Positions 1 through 8,223 of a DNA stretch of 64,000 nucleotides are shown piece after piece. The stretch is from Ornithinimicrobium ciconiae. GTDB lineage: Bacteria; Actinomycetota; Actinomycetes; Actinomycetales; Dermatophilaceae. A model generated the notes under the pieces. That model was not told where the DNA came from, searched no databases, and worked only from the letters and a program-made list of their open reading frames with translations. A program made the position numbers and the translations under genes. The stretch spans positions 3,534,001 through 3,598,000 of the forward strand of contig NZ_CP041616.1 of assembly GCF_007197575.1 (NCBI RefSeq), written 5' to 3'. Each line of letters begins with the position of its first letter. The first letter of the stretch is position 1.

Positions 1-485
1 CCAAGCAGACGGCTACCTACCTGACGCCCGAGGCGCACGCCCGCCTGCAGGCGGAGTTGGCCCATCTCAAGGGCGAGGGACGCACCGAGATCTCCCAGCG
101 CATCGAGGAGGCCCGCGAGGAGGGCGACCTCAAGGAGAACGGTGGCTACCACGCGGCCAAGGAGGAGCAGGGCAAGATGGAGGCCCGCATCCGCCAGCTC
201 GAGCAGCTGCTGCAGAACGTCACCATCGGTGACGCCCCGGCGGACGACGGTGTCGTCGAGCCCGGGATGATCGTGACCGTCGAGATGTTCGGCGACACCG
301 AGAAGTTCCTGCTCGGCAGCCGCGAGATCATCGGTGACGACGAGACGCTGACCGTCTACAGCGAGAAGTCCCCGATGGGTGCGGCGATCCTGGGCCACGG
401 CCCCGGTGACAACGTGACCTTCACCGCCCCCAACGGCAAGAGCATCGACGTCAAGGTCATCTCCGCGACGCCCTACTCCTCCTGA
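1..485 (+). CDS. greA: Transcription elongation factor GreA (5' end missing)
   Basis: GreA binds in the RNA polymerase secondary channel and stimulates cleavage of backtracked transcripts. The reading frame is already open at base 3, so the gene starts left of the window and only the first few codons are missing. The visible protein has the N-terminal coiled coil with the family stretch EGRTEISQRIEEAREEGDLKENGGYH, whose acidic tip residues act in cleavage, followed by the FKBP-like C-terminal domain with SPMGAAILG and a GD..TF..PNG end. A TTG at 57 is in frame, but it falls inside the conserved coiled coil and is not the start. A hairpin terminator follows 28 bases after the stop. Confidence 0.95.
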   Translation, partial: KQTATYLTPEAHARLQAELAHLKGEGRTEISQRIEEAREEGDLKENGGYHAAKEEQGKMEARIRQLEQLLQNVTIGDAPADDGVVEPGMIVTVEMFGDTEKFLLGSREIIGDDETLTVYSEKSPMGAAILGHGPGDNVTFTAPNGKSIDVKVISATPYSS

Positions 486-512
486 GCAGGGGCCAGCCAC
501 GCTGGCCACAGA

Positions 513-551
513 CGCCCCGCGCGCCGGTTGTCAACCGGCCGCCGCGGGGCG
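513..551. terminator. Hairpin terminator between convergent greA and ilvA
   Basis: CGCCCCGCG pairs with CGCGGGGCG around an inner GCCGGTTG/CAACCGGC hairpin, and a short T-rich run (TTGTTGT) follows on the plus strand. It lies between the greA stop (485) and the stop of the convergent threonine ammonia-lyase gene (565), so it can serve both. Confidence 0.8.
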
Positions 552-564
552 TTGTTGTATGCCG

Positions 565-1809
565 TCAGCCGGCCAGCACCGGCCGGTAGCCGTGGTGGTT
601 GAGGGCCTGGACGACCCTGTCGGAGTGCTCGTGCCCGTCGGTCTCGACCGTGACGCCGATCTGCACCTCGTGCACCCTCAGCGCGGCCGTGGTGCGCCCG
701 TGCTGGACCTCCAGGACGTTGGCCCGCTCCTCGGCGAGCAGCGCGAGCAGCGCGGACAGCGAGCCGGGACGGTCGGGCACCGTGACCCGGAACTGCAGGT
801 AGCGCCCGGCGATGCCCAGGCCGGTGCGGATGATCCGCAGCATCAGCAGGGTGTCGATGTTGCCACCGGAGAGCACCACCACGACGGGCTTGTCGGGGTC
901 GAAGGCCGGCTCTTCCCCGGCCGCGGCCGCCTGGTTCATCAGGTGGGCGGCAGCTGCGGCTCCGGCCGGCTCGACCACGAGTTTGGCCCGCTCCAGCAGG
1001 AACAGCATGGCCCTGGCGATCGAGTCCTCACCGACGGTCTCGACCGAGTCGACGAGGTCGCGCACCAGATCGAACGGGACATCACCGGGTCGACCCACCG
1101 CGATGCCGTCGGCCATCGTGGTCATCGAGGACACGGCCACCGGGTGTCCCGCGGCCAGGGAGCCCGGCCAGGCCGCTGCCTCCTCGGCCTGCACACCGAT
1201 GACCCGCACGTCCGGCCGCACGGCCTTGACCGCGGTGGCGATCCCGGCGAGGAGGCCCCCGCCGCCCAGGCAGACCAGGATCGTGCCGACGTCAGGGACC
1301 TGCTCCAGGATCTCCAGCCCGCAGGTGCCCTGTCCAGCCACGATGGCGGGGTGGTCGAAGGGCGGGATAAAGACGGCGCCGGTCTCCTGCTCGAAGGCCC
1401 GGGCCCGCTCGATGCAGTCGTCGATGGTGCTGCCGACCTGCTCGACCGTGGCCCCATAGCCTCTGGTGGCCCGCAGCTTGGGCATGGAGGCTCCGTTGGG
1501 CATGAAGACGGTGGCCTCGATACCGAGCAGTTTGGCGGCGAGGGCCACACCCTGCGCGTGGTTGCCGGCGCTCGCCGCCACGACCCCGCGCGCGCGTTCC
1601 TCCGCGGAGAGCCCGGCCATCCGGTTGTAGGCGCCGCGGATCTTGAACGACCCGGCCCGACCCATGTTCTCGCACTTCAGGTGCACGGAGGTGCCGGCCA
1701 GCGTGCTCAACGCCTGGCTGAACTCCATCGGCGTCGGCTGGATAACACCGGCGAGGACCTCGCGGGCGGCGTCGATGTCGGCTGGGGTCACTGTGGGCGT
1801 CGTTGGCAC
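565..1809 (-). CDS. ilvA: Threonine ammonia-lyase with C-terminal ACT-like domain
   Basis: A PLP enzyme deaminating threonine to 2-oxobutanoate, the first step of isoleucine synthesis or of threonine breakdown. The 414-residue protein has the PLP-lysine motif SFKIRGAYN (K56), the substrate loop SAGNHAQG (80-87) and the glycine-rich phosphate loop CLGGGGLLAG. A C-terminal ACT-like region (about 335-410, starting YLQFRVTVPDRPGS) follows. The single, short regulatory domain matches the compact catabolic/ACT type rather than the two-ACT E. coli IlvA. The start is GTG at 1809; the Shine-Dalgarno site is weak. The gene is convergent with greA and lies after the hairpin that ends aceB. Confidence 0.92.
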   Translation of the reverse strand: MPTTPTVTPADIDAAREVLAGVIQPTPMEFSQALSTLAGTSVHLKCENMGRAGSFKIRGAYNRMAGLSAEERARGVVAASAGNHAQGVALAAKLLGIEATVFMPNGASMPKLRATRGYGATVEQVGSTIDDCIERARAFEQETGAVFIPPFDHPAIVAGQGTCGLEILEQVPDVGTILVCLGGGGLLAGIATAVKAVRPDVRVIGVQAEEAAAWPGSLAAGHPVAVSSMTTMADGIAVGRPGDVPFDLVRDLVDSVETVGEDSIARAMLFLLERAKLVVEPAGAAAAAHLMNQAAAAGEEPAFDPDKPVVVVLSGGNIDTLLMLRIIRTGLGIAGRYLQFRVTVPDRPGSLSALLALLAEERANVLEVQHGRTTAALRVHEVQIGVTVETDGHEHSDRVVQALNHHGYRPVLAG

Positions 1810-1865
1810 AGCATCACCCTAGTCGGCCTCCCGGCCCCGGTCCGGTCCTCCGCGAGCCGGCAGCG

Positions 1866-1906
1866 CTGCGCGCGATGCGACGTGCAGGACGTCGCATCGC
1901 GCGCAG
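1866..1906 (-). terminator. Perfect 18-bp stem-loop downstream of malate synthase
   Basis: CTGCGCGCGATGCGACGT (1866-1883) and its exact reverse complement (1889-1906) are separated by GCAGG. It lies 67 bases past the aceB stop and just before ilvA on the same strand. There is no T-run, so it would be the T-less GC-rich hairpin type common in actinobacteria, isolating ilvA from aceB transcription. Confidence 0.65.
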
Positions 1907-1972
1907 TATGTCTCATCGCTCACAGGGGGGCGGACCACCACTGACAGGGTGGGCGGACCATCGCACACCAGG

Positions 1973-3682
1973 TCAGGCCGCGTCCTCCGACTGCCCGGCG
2001 CCGGGGACCCGCTCCGACATCCGCAGGTCCTCCTTGTCCAGCGGACCGGTCATCGGCTTGTCGATGAGGTAGCGGACGTAGGCGTAGTTGGTGAAGAACC
2101 CGGGCAGGTACTCACCCAGCGCCACATACTCCAGCACCTCACGGGCACGGGCCAGGGGCTCCGCGACCTCCGGACCGCCCTCGGCGGTGAGCCGTCCGGC
2201 CTCCTCCTCGATGAGGTCGGCGACCAGCTGGCGGGTGACCACCCGCAGGTCGTCCAGCGGGGTGCGGTTGCGGATCCACTGCCACAGCTGACCACGCGAG
2301 ATCTCGACGGTGGCGGCGTCCTCCATCAGGTTGTCGATGGCGACGGCCCCGGTGCCGGCGGTCCAGGCTGCCAGGTAACGCAGCGACACCGCGATGTTGG
2401 TGCGCACCCCGGACTCGGTGACCGTCGGGTCCGGCACGCCGGTGAGCAGGTCGCTCGCGGTGACCTCCACCTCCGGGCGCTGACGGCTGCGCTGGTCCGG
2501 GTTCTCACCGAGGACCTGGTCGAAGACCTCGGTGCAGGCCGGGACGAGCGCCGGGTGGGCCACCCAGGAGCCGTCGAAACCATCTTCGGCCTCGCGCTCC
2601 TTGTCGGCCCGGATCTTCTCCAGCGCCGCGGCCGCGGCCGCCTCATCCGTGCGGTCGGGCACGAAGGCTGCCATGCCCCCGATCGCGTGGGCACCACGCT
2701 TGTGGCAGGTCTTGACCAGCAGCTCGGTGTAGGCGCGCATGAACGGCGTGGTCATGGTGACCTCGGCACGCTCCGGCAGGACGAACTCCGGTCCGCGCTG
2801 GGCGAAGGTGCGGATGTAGCTGAAGATGTAGTCCCAGCGACCCGCGTTCAGGCCCGACGAGTGATCGCGCAGCTCATAGAGGATCTCCTCCATCTCGAAC
2901 GCCGCGGACACCGTCTCGATCAGCACCGTCGCGCGGATGGTGCCCTGCGGGATGCCCAGCAGGTCCTGCGCCAGGATGAAGACGTCGTTCCAGAGGCGGG
3001 CCTCCAGGTGCGACTCCAGCTTGGGCAGGTAGAAGTACGGACCGGCGCCCCGCTCAATGAGCTCCTGGGCGTTGTGGAAGAAGTAGAGCCCGAAGTCAAC
3101 CAACGAGGCCGGCAGCGGCCGCCCGTCGACCGACAGGTGCTTCTCACACAGGTGCCAGCCACGCGGCCGCATGACGATGGTCGGTGTCTGCCCGCGGACG
3201 GCATACTCCTTGCCGTTCTCATCAGTGAAGTCGATCTGGCCGCGGATCGCGTCGAAGAGGTTGAGCTGGCCGTCGATCACGTTGAACCAGGTGGGCGCGG
3301 TCGCGTCCTCGAGGTCGGCCATCCACACCCGGGCACCGGAGTTGAGGGCGTTGACGGTCAGTTTGCGGCTGGCCGGGCCGGTCATCTCACAGCGACGGTC
3401 GGTCAGGCCCGGGGCGGGCTCGGCCACGCGCCAGGACTTGTGCTCACGGACCCCGCGGGTCTCGGGGAGGAAGTCCAGTTCCTCACGGCCAGCACTGATC
3501 TGGTGCTGACGGGCCCTGCGGGCCTGGAGCAGTTCCGCGCGGCGGCCGGCGAAGGCACCATCGAGCTGGCGCACGAAGTCCAGGGCCTCGGGGGTGAGGA
3601 TCTCGTCGAACCGGGGGTGGTCCGAGCCGCGGACCTGGACGGCGCCGTTGGTGCCCCGTGTGGTGGCTGTGGTGGTGGCCAT
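1973..3682 (-). CDS. aceB: Malate synthase A
   Basis: Condenses glyoxylate with acetyl-CoA to malate, the second step of the glyoxylate shunt, allowing growth on acetate, fatty acids or PHA-derived acetyl-CoA. The 569-residue length and motifs fit the MSA family: NSGARVWMADLEDATAPTW near the active site, the signature RPRGWHLCEKH, and a C-terminal SRGQLWQWIRN block containing part of the catalytic end. The ATG at 3682 is preceded by GAAGGAG with good spacing. It lies 89 bases downstream of isocitrate lyase on the same strand, so the pair may be cotranscribed, with a short tandem repeat between them. Confidence 0.95.
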   Translation of the reverse strand: MATTTATTRGTNGAVQVRGSDHPRFDEILTPEALDFVRQLDGAFAGRRAELLQARRARQHQISAGREELDFLPETRGVREHKSWRVAEPAPGLTDRRCEMTGPASRKLTVNALNSGARVWMADLEDATAPTWFNVIDGQLNLFDAIRGQIDFTDENGKEYAVRGQTPTIVMRPRGWHLCEKHLSVDGRPLPASLVDFGLYFFHNAQELIERGAGPYFYLPKLESHLEARLWNDVFILAQDLLGIPQGTIRATVLIETVSAAFEMEEILYELRDHSSGLNAGRWDYIFSYIRTFAQRGPEFVLPERAEVTMTTPFMRAYTELLVKTCHKRGAHAIGGMAAFVPDRTDEAAAAAALEKIRADKEREAEDGFDGSWVAHPALVPACTEVFDQVLGENPDQRSRQRPEVEVTASDLLTGVPDPTVTESGVRTNIAVSLRYLAAWTAGTGAVAIDNLMEDAATVEISRGQLWQWIRNRTPLDDLRVVTRQLVADLIEEEAGRLTAEGGPEVAEPLARAREVLEYVALGEYLPGFFTNYAYVRYLIDKPMTGPLDKEDLRMSERVPGAGQSEDAA

Positions 3683-3700
3683 CGTTTTCTCCTTCTCGTA

Positions 3701-3741
3701 TGTCGTGTGGCCGGTGTCGTCTGGCCGTGTCGTGTGGCCGG
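3701..3741. repeat. Three tandem 13-14 bp units between aceA and aceB
   Basis: TGTCGTGTGGCCGG, TGTCGTCTGGCCG and TGTCGTGTGGCCGG follow head to tail at 3701, 3715 and 3728. The array fills about half of the 89-base aceA-aceB spacer, upstream of the aceB ribosome-binding site. Its role is unknown; a leader structure, a regulator array or simple slippage are all possible. Confidence 0.75.
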
Positions 3742-3771
3742 ATTGGCTGGTCAGCCGGTGGCCGGGGCGAT

Positions 3772-5100
3772 TTAGTGGAACTGCTCTTCCTCGGTGGAGC
3801 CGGTCAGCGCGAGGGTGCCGCTGGTCGGGTTGATGGCCGTGGAGACCTTGTCAAAGTAGCCGGTGCCGACCTCGGCCTGGTGCTTGACCGCGGTGTAGCC
3901 ACGGTTGGCATCGGCGAACTCGGCCTCCTGCAGCTCGACGTAGGCGCTCATCCCGGTGCGGGCATAGCCGTGAGCCAGGTGGAACATGGAGTGGTTCAGT
4001 GCGTGGAAGCCGGCCAGGGTGATGAACTGGAACTTGTATCCCAGGGCACCGAGCTCGTCCTGGAAGGCGGCGATCTCGCTGTCGGACAGCGCGGCCTTCC
4101 AGTTGAAGGACGGGGAGCAGTTGTAGGCCAGCATCTTGCCCGGGAACTCCTTGTGGAGCTCGGTTGCGAACTCGCGGGCCAGGCCGAGGTCGGGGGTGCC
4201 GGTCTCGACCCAGATCAGGTCGCAGTAGGGGGCGTAGGCCTTGGCGCGCGCCAGCACCGGCTCGATGCCGTTGCGCACCCGGAAGAAGCCCTCGCTGGTG
4301 CGCTCCCCGGTGATGAACTCCTGGTCGATCGGGTCCACGTCGCTGGTGAGCAGGTCAGCGGCGAGCGCGTCGGTGCGGGCGATCACCAGGCTCGGGACGT
4401 TGAGCGTGTCGGCCGCCAGGCGTGCGGCGTTGAGGGTGCGCACGTGCTGGGTGGTGGGGACGAGCACCTTGCCACCGAGGTGGCCGCACTTCTTCTCCGA
4501 GGCGAGCTGGTCCTCCCAGTGCACCCCGGCGGCGCCGGAGACGATCATGGACTTCATCAGCTCGAACGCGTTGAGCGGGCCACCGAAGCCGGCCTCGGCG
4601 TCAGCGACGATCGGCACCAGGTAGTCGGTGCCGTTGGTCTCGTTGGACCAGTCGATCTGGTCAGCGCGCATCAGCGCGTTGTTGATGCGGCGCACCACGG
4701 CCGGCACGGAGTTGGCGGGATAGAGGCTCTGGTCCGGGTAGGTCTGGCCAGCCAGGTTGGCGTCGGCGGCGACCTGCCAGCCGGAGAGGTAGATCGCCTC
4801 GAGGCCTCCGCGGACCTGCTGGACCGCCTGGTTGCCGGTCAGCGCACCCAGGGCCCGGGTGAAGGGCTTGGTCTGCAGCTGCTCCCAGAGCTTCTCGGCG
4901 CCGCGGCGAGCGAGGGTGTGCTCCTCCACCACGCTGCCCCGCAGTCGCACCACGTCCTCGGCGCTGTAGGTGCGCTCGATGCCGGACCAGCGCGGGTTGG
5001 CGGCCCACTCGGTGCGCAACTTCTCCGCGGCGGCGGCCTGGGTGGCGGACGCGCCGGTCTGCTCGGTGGTGGCCTCGGGGTTGTTCAGCGTGACGGTCAT
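3772..5100 (-). CDS. aceA: Isocitrate lyase
   Basis: Cleaves isocitrate to glyoxylate and succinate, the committing step of the glyoxylate shunt. The protein is 442 residues from the ATG at 5100 (preceded by AGAGGACG); longer in-frame starts up to 5202 lack family similarity and a ribosome-binding site. The catalytic motif [10 protein letters not shown] (Cys205) is intact, as are the Mg-binding [12 protein letters not shown] region and the NCSPSFNW substrate loop. It faces ramB across a 176-base spacer, the arrangement expected if RamB represses it. Spacer elements with TTGCG cores are candidates for that control. Confidence 0.97.
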   Translation of the reverse strand: MTVTLNNPEATTEQTGASATQAAAAEKLRTEWAANPRWSGIERTYSAEDVVRLRGSVVEEHTLARRGAEKLWEQLQTKPFTRALGALTGNQAVQQVRGGLEAIYLSGWQVAADANLAGQTYPDQSLYPANSVPAVVRRINNALMRADQIDWSNETNGTDYLVPIVADAEAGFGGPLNAFELMKSMIVSGAAGVHWEDQLASEKKCGHLGGKVLVPTTQHVRTLNAARLAADTLNVPSLVIARTDALAADLLTSDVDPIDQEFITGERTSEGFFRVRNGIEPVLARAKAYAPYCDLIWVETGTPDLGLAREFATELHKEFPGKMLAYNCSPSFNWKAALSDSEIAAFQDELGALGYKFQFITLAGFHALNHSMFHLAHGYARTGMSAYVELQEAEFADANRGYTAVKHQAEVGTGYFDKVSTAINPTSGTLALTGSTEEEQFH

Positions 5101-5258
5101 GAGACGTCCTCTCGGATCGGTGGGCGATTCCGCTCGGAAGCGCCGTTCTGTGCATGTGCCGGCGCCTTCGCAAGAAGTGCCGTTCTGGTGCGTTGCACCC
5201 ACATTGGGTCAACTTCCACCCATTTTGCGACCAGGATGCCTGTAAATTTCTGCGTTTC

Positions 5259-5277
5259 TTGCGTTATTGTGGCGCAA
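5259..5277 (+). promoter_or_regulatory. Leaderless ramB promoter inside an inverted repeat
   Basis: The extended -10 hexamer TATTGT (5265-5270) is followed by exactly six bases and then the ramB ATG at 5277, the spacing of leaderless actinobacterial transcripts. No Shine-Dalgarno site is present. The hexamer is enclosed by TTGCG (5259-5263) and CGCAA (5273-5277), a perfect 5+5 inverted repeat that would let a dimeric repressor cover both the -10 element and the start codon. Autorepression by RamB is an inference from C. glutamicum. Confidence 0.55.
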
Positions 5278-6716
5278 TGACAGATCTCGCGACTGGCCCT
5301 GACCCGATCACCATCGGTCGCCAGCTGCGCCACATCCGCCGCGGCACGGGCCGGACCCTTGATGACGTCGCGGGAGTGGCGGGCATCTCCAGCTCCGCCC
5401 TGTCGCTGCTGGAGAACGGCAAGCGCGAGGCCAAGGTCTCCACGCTCGCTGCCCTCGCGACGGCCCTGGGCACCGATCTCGCGGACCTGCTGCGCGCCCG
5501 GCCGCCGAGTCGTCGGGCCGCCCTGGAGATCGCTCTGGAGAAGGCCCAGCGTGCGGACTCGTTTGAGTCGCTGGGGGTGCCGGCCGTCAAGATCGGGCCG
5601 CGGCTACCCACCGAGGCTCTCGAGGCACTGGTCGGCATGCACGAGGCCCTCGCAGCAGTGCAGGCCGAGCGTGCCGCGACACCGGAGCAAGCTCGTCGGG
5701 CCAACGCAGAGCTGCGTCATCGGATGCGCGCCGCCAACAACTACTTCCCTGAGGTCGAGCAGGCAGCAGGTGACCTGCTGAAGGCGATCGACCACCGCGG
5801 GGGCCCGATCACCCGCACCGCGGTCAACAAGCTGGCAGCTCACCTCGGCTTCGACCTCGTGCACACCGCGGACCTGCCCACCTCCACCCGGTCCGTGACG
5901 GACCTGGCCAACCGCCGCATCTTCCTCCCCCAGCCGGATGCCGGACAGAGCGACTCACGCTCCCTGGCGCTGCAGGCACTGGGGCACGTCGTCCTCGGAC
6001 ATGAGGTGCCCGCTGACTATGGCGAGTTCCTCTCCCAGAGAGTCGAGATCAACTACTTCTCCGCCGCCCTTCTCATCCCGGAGAGCAGCGCCGTGCAGTT
6101 GCTCACGCGCGCCAAGGCCGCCAAGGACATCGCGATCGAGGATCTGCGTGACGCCTATGCCGTGTCCTACGAGACAGCAGCCCACCGGTTCACCAATCTG
6201 GCGACCCGTCACCTCGACCTGCCAGTGCACTTCATGCGCATCTCCGAGGCGGGGCTGATCTACAAGGCCTACGAGAACGACGGGGTCCGCTTCCCCAGCG
6301 ATGCCACCGGAGCGATTGAGGGACAACGAGTCTGCCGCCACTGGACCGCACGCGTCGTCTTCGAGCAGCCCGATCTGTCCAACGCCTACCAGCAGTACAC
6401 CGACACGGGGTCCGGCACCTACTGGTGCTCGGCCGTCGTGGACCGCACGCCCAACGGGACCTTCTCAGTCAGCGTCGGGGTGCCCTATGCACAGGTGAAG
6501 TGGATGCGCGGACGCGAGACGACCGAGCGCTCAAAGTCGCGTTGCCCCGACCCGACCTGCTGCGCCCAGCCGCCAGCCGAGCTGGCCCAGCGCTGGTCGG
6601 GCATGGCCTGGCCGAGCGCCCGCGTCCACTCCCACCTGCTCGCGGCCATGCCACCGGGCGTCTTCCCCGGGGTCGATGACACCGAGGTGCTGAATTTCCT
6701 CGAGGCGCAGGCCTGA
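5277..6716 (+). CDS. ramB: RamB-type acetate-metabolism regulator (XRE, IrrE-like core)
   Basis: A transcription regulator of acetate and glyoxylate genes. The 479-residue protein has an N-terminal XRE helix-turn-helix (about 12-66, with LDDVAGVAGISSSALSLLENGKR), a central IrrE/ImmA-like domain and a Cys/His-containing C-terminal domain (CRHW, WCS, SRCPDPTCC) typical of RamB. The protease signature is degenerate: GHVVLGH (236-242) has no HExxH glutamate, so it should sense rather than cut. The ATG at 5277 is preferred over upstream frames because it is the conserved N-terminus and fits a leaderless promoter. It is divergent from aceA-aceB, its expected targets. RamB identity rests on domain order and context. 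Confidence 0.88.
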   Translation: MTDLATGPDPITIGRQLRHIRRGTGRTLDDVAGVAGISSSALSLLENGKREAKVSTLAALATALGTDLADLLRARPPSRRAALEIALEKAQRADSFESLGVPAVKIGPRLPTEALEALVGMHEALAAVQAERAATPEQARRANAELRHRMRAANNYFPEVEQAAGDLLKAIDHRGGPITRTAVNKLAAHLGFDLVHTADLPTSTRSVTDLANRRIFLPQPDAGQSDSRSLALQALGHVVLGHEVPADYGEFLSQRVEINYFSAALLIPESSAVQLLTRAKAAKDIAIEDLRDAYAVSYETAAHRFTNLATRHLDLPVHFMRISEAGLIYKAYENDGVRFPSDATGAIEGQRVCRHWTARVVFEQPDLSNAYQQYTDTGSGTYWCSAVVDRTPNGTFSVSVGVPYAQVKWMRGRETTERSKSRCPDPTCCAQPPAELAQRWSGMAWPSARVHSHLLAAMPPGVFPGVDDTEVLNFLEAQA

Positions 6717-6897
6717 GGCGCCTCCCCGTATTTCCTTGCCCCGCAGGCCAAGACCGGTAGACACCCTTCTCACCGCTACAGATGTGCGACACACGCGCGA
6801 CCTCGGCGCGACACTCCCTTCCTACGGTGAGCGCATCTCGGGGGGATCCGCCCGCCGAGGCTCTGTGGAAATCCCCCTGTATGAGAAGAGGAATGTT

Positions 6898-7272
6898 ATG
6901 AAGCGTGTAGCAACCGCGATCGTGGCTGGTGCCGCCGTCGCCAGCCTGGCCTACGCCTCCGCGTCGGTCTTGACCGTCAACGCCAAGCCCCTCCAGGCTG
7001 GCGGCGATTCCGTCACCTGCCAAGAGGCCGACAACCCCGTGGAGGTCGTTTGGGGCCTGGAGACAGGTAGCAACTCCGTAGGGTCCGTCACGGTGAAGAA
7101 CATCGCCGAGGCTTGCTGGGACAGTGGGGCCAAGGTGTTCGTCGCGATCGACGGCGTTCCAGTGCTCAGTGGCGGCAACTCGCCGCTCATCACCGGCGCC
7201 TCGCACACGCTCGCGTTCCCGAGCCCGCGAGCACCGGAGAGCATCAACGACGTCCGGGTCTACTTCGGCTGA
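6898..7272 (+). CDS. Small secreted protein of a SipW-type signal peptidase cassette
   Basis: A 124-residue protein starting at ATG 6898 behind GAGAAGAGGAA. It has a short Lys/Arg N-terminus, a hydrophobic signal segment (about 4-20) and the junction ASASVLTVNAKPLQAG, followed by a mature domain with two cysteines (41, 73) and alternating beta-like stretches ending in VRVYFG. It immediately precedes an ER/SipW-type signal peptidase, and the junction recurs in the small protein after that peptidase. SipW-type enzymes commonly process neighbouring matrix or fibre proteins (TasA, camelysin families), so this is a likely substrate. The mature domain is not recognised. An upstream in-frame start at 6736 lacks support. 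Confidence 0.75.
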   Translation: MKRVATAIVAGAAVASLAYASASVLTVNAKPLQAGGDSVTCQEADNPVEVVWGLETGSNSVGSVTVKNIAEACWDSGAKVFVAIDGVPVLSGGNSPLITGASHTLAFPSPRAPESINDVRVYFG

Positions 7273-7358
7273 GCCCTCCCACAACTGGTGGTCCGGTGGC
7301 TCCTCGGGGGGAGCCACCGGACCACCGTCAGCAACCGCAATCGCCCGAAGGAGCCAAC

Positions 7359-7922
7359 ATGACCCGACGCCTCGTGTCCTGGGGGCTACTCGCGCTATTC
7401 CTCGTCGCGTGGGCGTTCACGCTGCGCCCGGTCGCTCTGGGTGGCCCAGCGACCTTCGTCGTCGTGACAGGCCAGAGCATGGAGCCGACCTACCACGACG
7501 GCGACTTCGTCGTACTCCGTGCCCAGGACACCTACGCGCAGGGTGACATCGTCTCCTTCCCGGTCCCCGAAGGAGAGCCCGGCGCCGGAGCGCTGATCAT
7601 CCACCGCATCATCGGCGGCACACCCGATGCCTTCACGATCCAGGGCGACAACAACGACCACGTCGACGAGTGGACACCATCAGAGTGGGACGTCCTCGGT
7701 GCTGAGTGGTTCACCGTGCCTCAGGTCGGCGCCTTCCTCCAGAAGCTCTCCGACCCCACGCTGCTGGCGGCGCTCGCCGGCGGCATCGTCACCGTCATGG
7801 TCTTCCTGCGACCCGCAAAGCCGACTGCCGGAGGACAACCGGACCAGGAGACCGAGGATGAGTCCGCTCCATCACCCGAGGGCGGCCAGCCCACCGATAC
7901 GGCGGTCTCGGCCCATGCGTGA
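7359..7922 (+). CDS. Signal peptidase I, ER/SipW type (S26B-like)
   Basis: A membrane-bound serine protease removing signal peptides. The 187-residue protein has an N-terminal membrane segment (6-22), the box B serine in TGQSMEPTYHDGD (Ser40) and a catalytic His instead of Lys in LIIHRIIGG (His82). It also has the GDNND acidic box (96-100) and a second membrane segment (about 130-150), followed by an acidic Pro/Ser tail. Ser-His-Asp chemistry is that of archaeal, ER and SipW enzymes, not the Ser-Lys LepB. The ATG at 7359 follows GAAGGAG. It starts 86 bases after the upstream small secreted gene and overlaps the next by 8 bases, indicating one operon with dedicated substrates. Confidence 0.88.
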   Translation: MTRRLVSWGLLALFLVAWAFTLRPVALGGPATFVVVTGQSMEPTYHDGDFVVLRAQDTYAQGDIVSFPVPEGEPGAGALIIHRIIGGTPDAFTIQGDNNDHVDEWTPSEWDVLGAEWFTVPQVGAFLQKLSDPTLLAALAGGIVTVMVFLRPAKPTAGGQPDQETEDESAPSPEGGQPTDTAVSAHA

Positions 7923-8217
7923 TCGACACTTCTCGCTCTTGTCGGCCGCAGGACTGGGCCTGGCGTCACTACTGGCGCTGCAGACGGCGTCGGCCAGCAC
8001 GCTGGAGGTGCGGGCGACACCGCTGCACGCCTGGGACATCCCTCACGTGCAACTCCTGGTCCCGGAAGACGCTCCGCCCCCACCGGCCCGACCGCCTGAG
8101 GTGCCGGGCACACCTGAGGAAGGAGCCGACATACCGCCCGAGGTTCCGGGCACAACGGAGGAAGGGGCCGACATACCGGCCGAGGGTCCGATTGCGGACG
8201 TGCCTGTCGAGCCCTGA
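7915..8217 (+). CDS. Small secreted protein with VPGT-EEGADIP repeats
   Basis: A 100-residue product whose ATG (7915) lies inside the signal peptidase end, so translation is probably coupled. It has a signal segment (about 7-27), the junction ASASTLEVRATPLHAW, and a Pro/Glu-rich tail with two near-identical 14-residue units (PPEVPGTPEEGADI, PPEVPGTTEEGADI) and a decayed third. The junction matches ASASVLTVNAKPLQAG of the protein on the other side of the peptidase at A,S,A,S,L,V,A,P,L,A. The acidic repeat tail looks extended and surface-exposed. It has no recognised family. The gene could encode a wall or fibre anchor, or merely a spacer protein. Confidence 0.65.
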   Translation: MRDRHFSLLSAAGLGLASLLALQTASASTLEVRATPLHAWDIPHVQLLVPEDAPPPPARPPEVPGTPEEGADIPPEVPGTTEEGADIPAEGPIADVPVEP

Positions 8218-8223
8218 TCCAGA

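Noticed and set aside
5154..5276. Longer ramB start giving a 520-residue protein
   Set aside because: The extra 41 residues are not RamB-like and lie in the promoter spacer of aceA; the ATG at 5277 fits the family start.
3658..5280. 540-residue open frame on the plus strand opposite isocitrate lyase
   Set aside because: Low-complexity Gly/Val/Arg composition typical of antisense reading of a GC-rich gene; isocitrate lyase with all catalytic motifs lies on the other strand.
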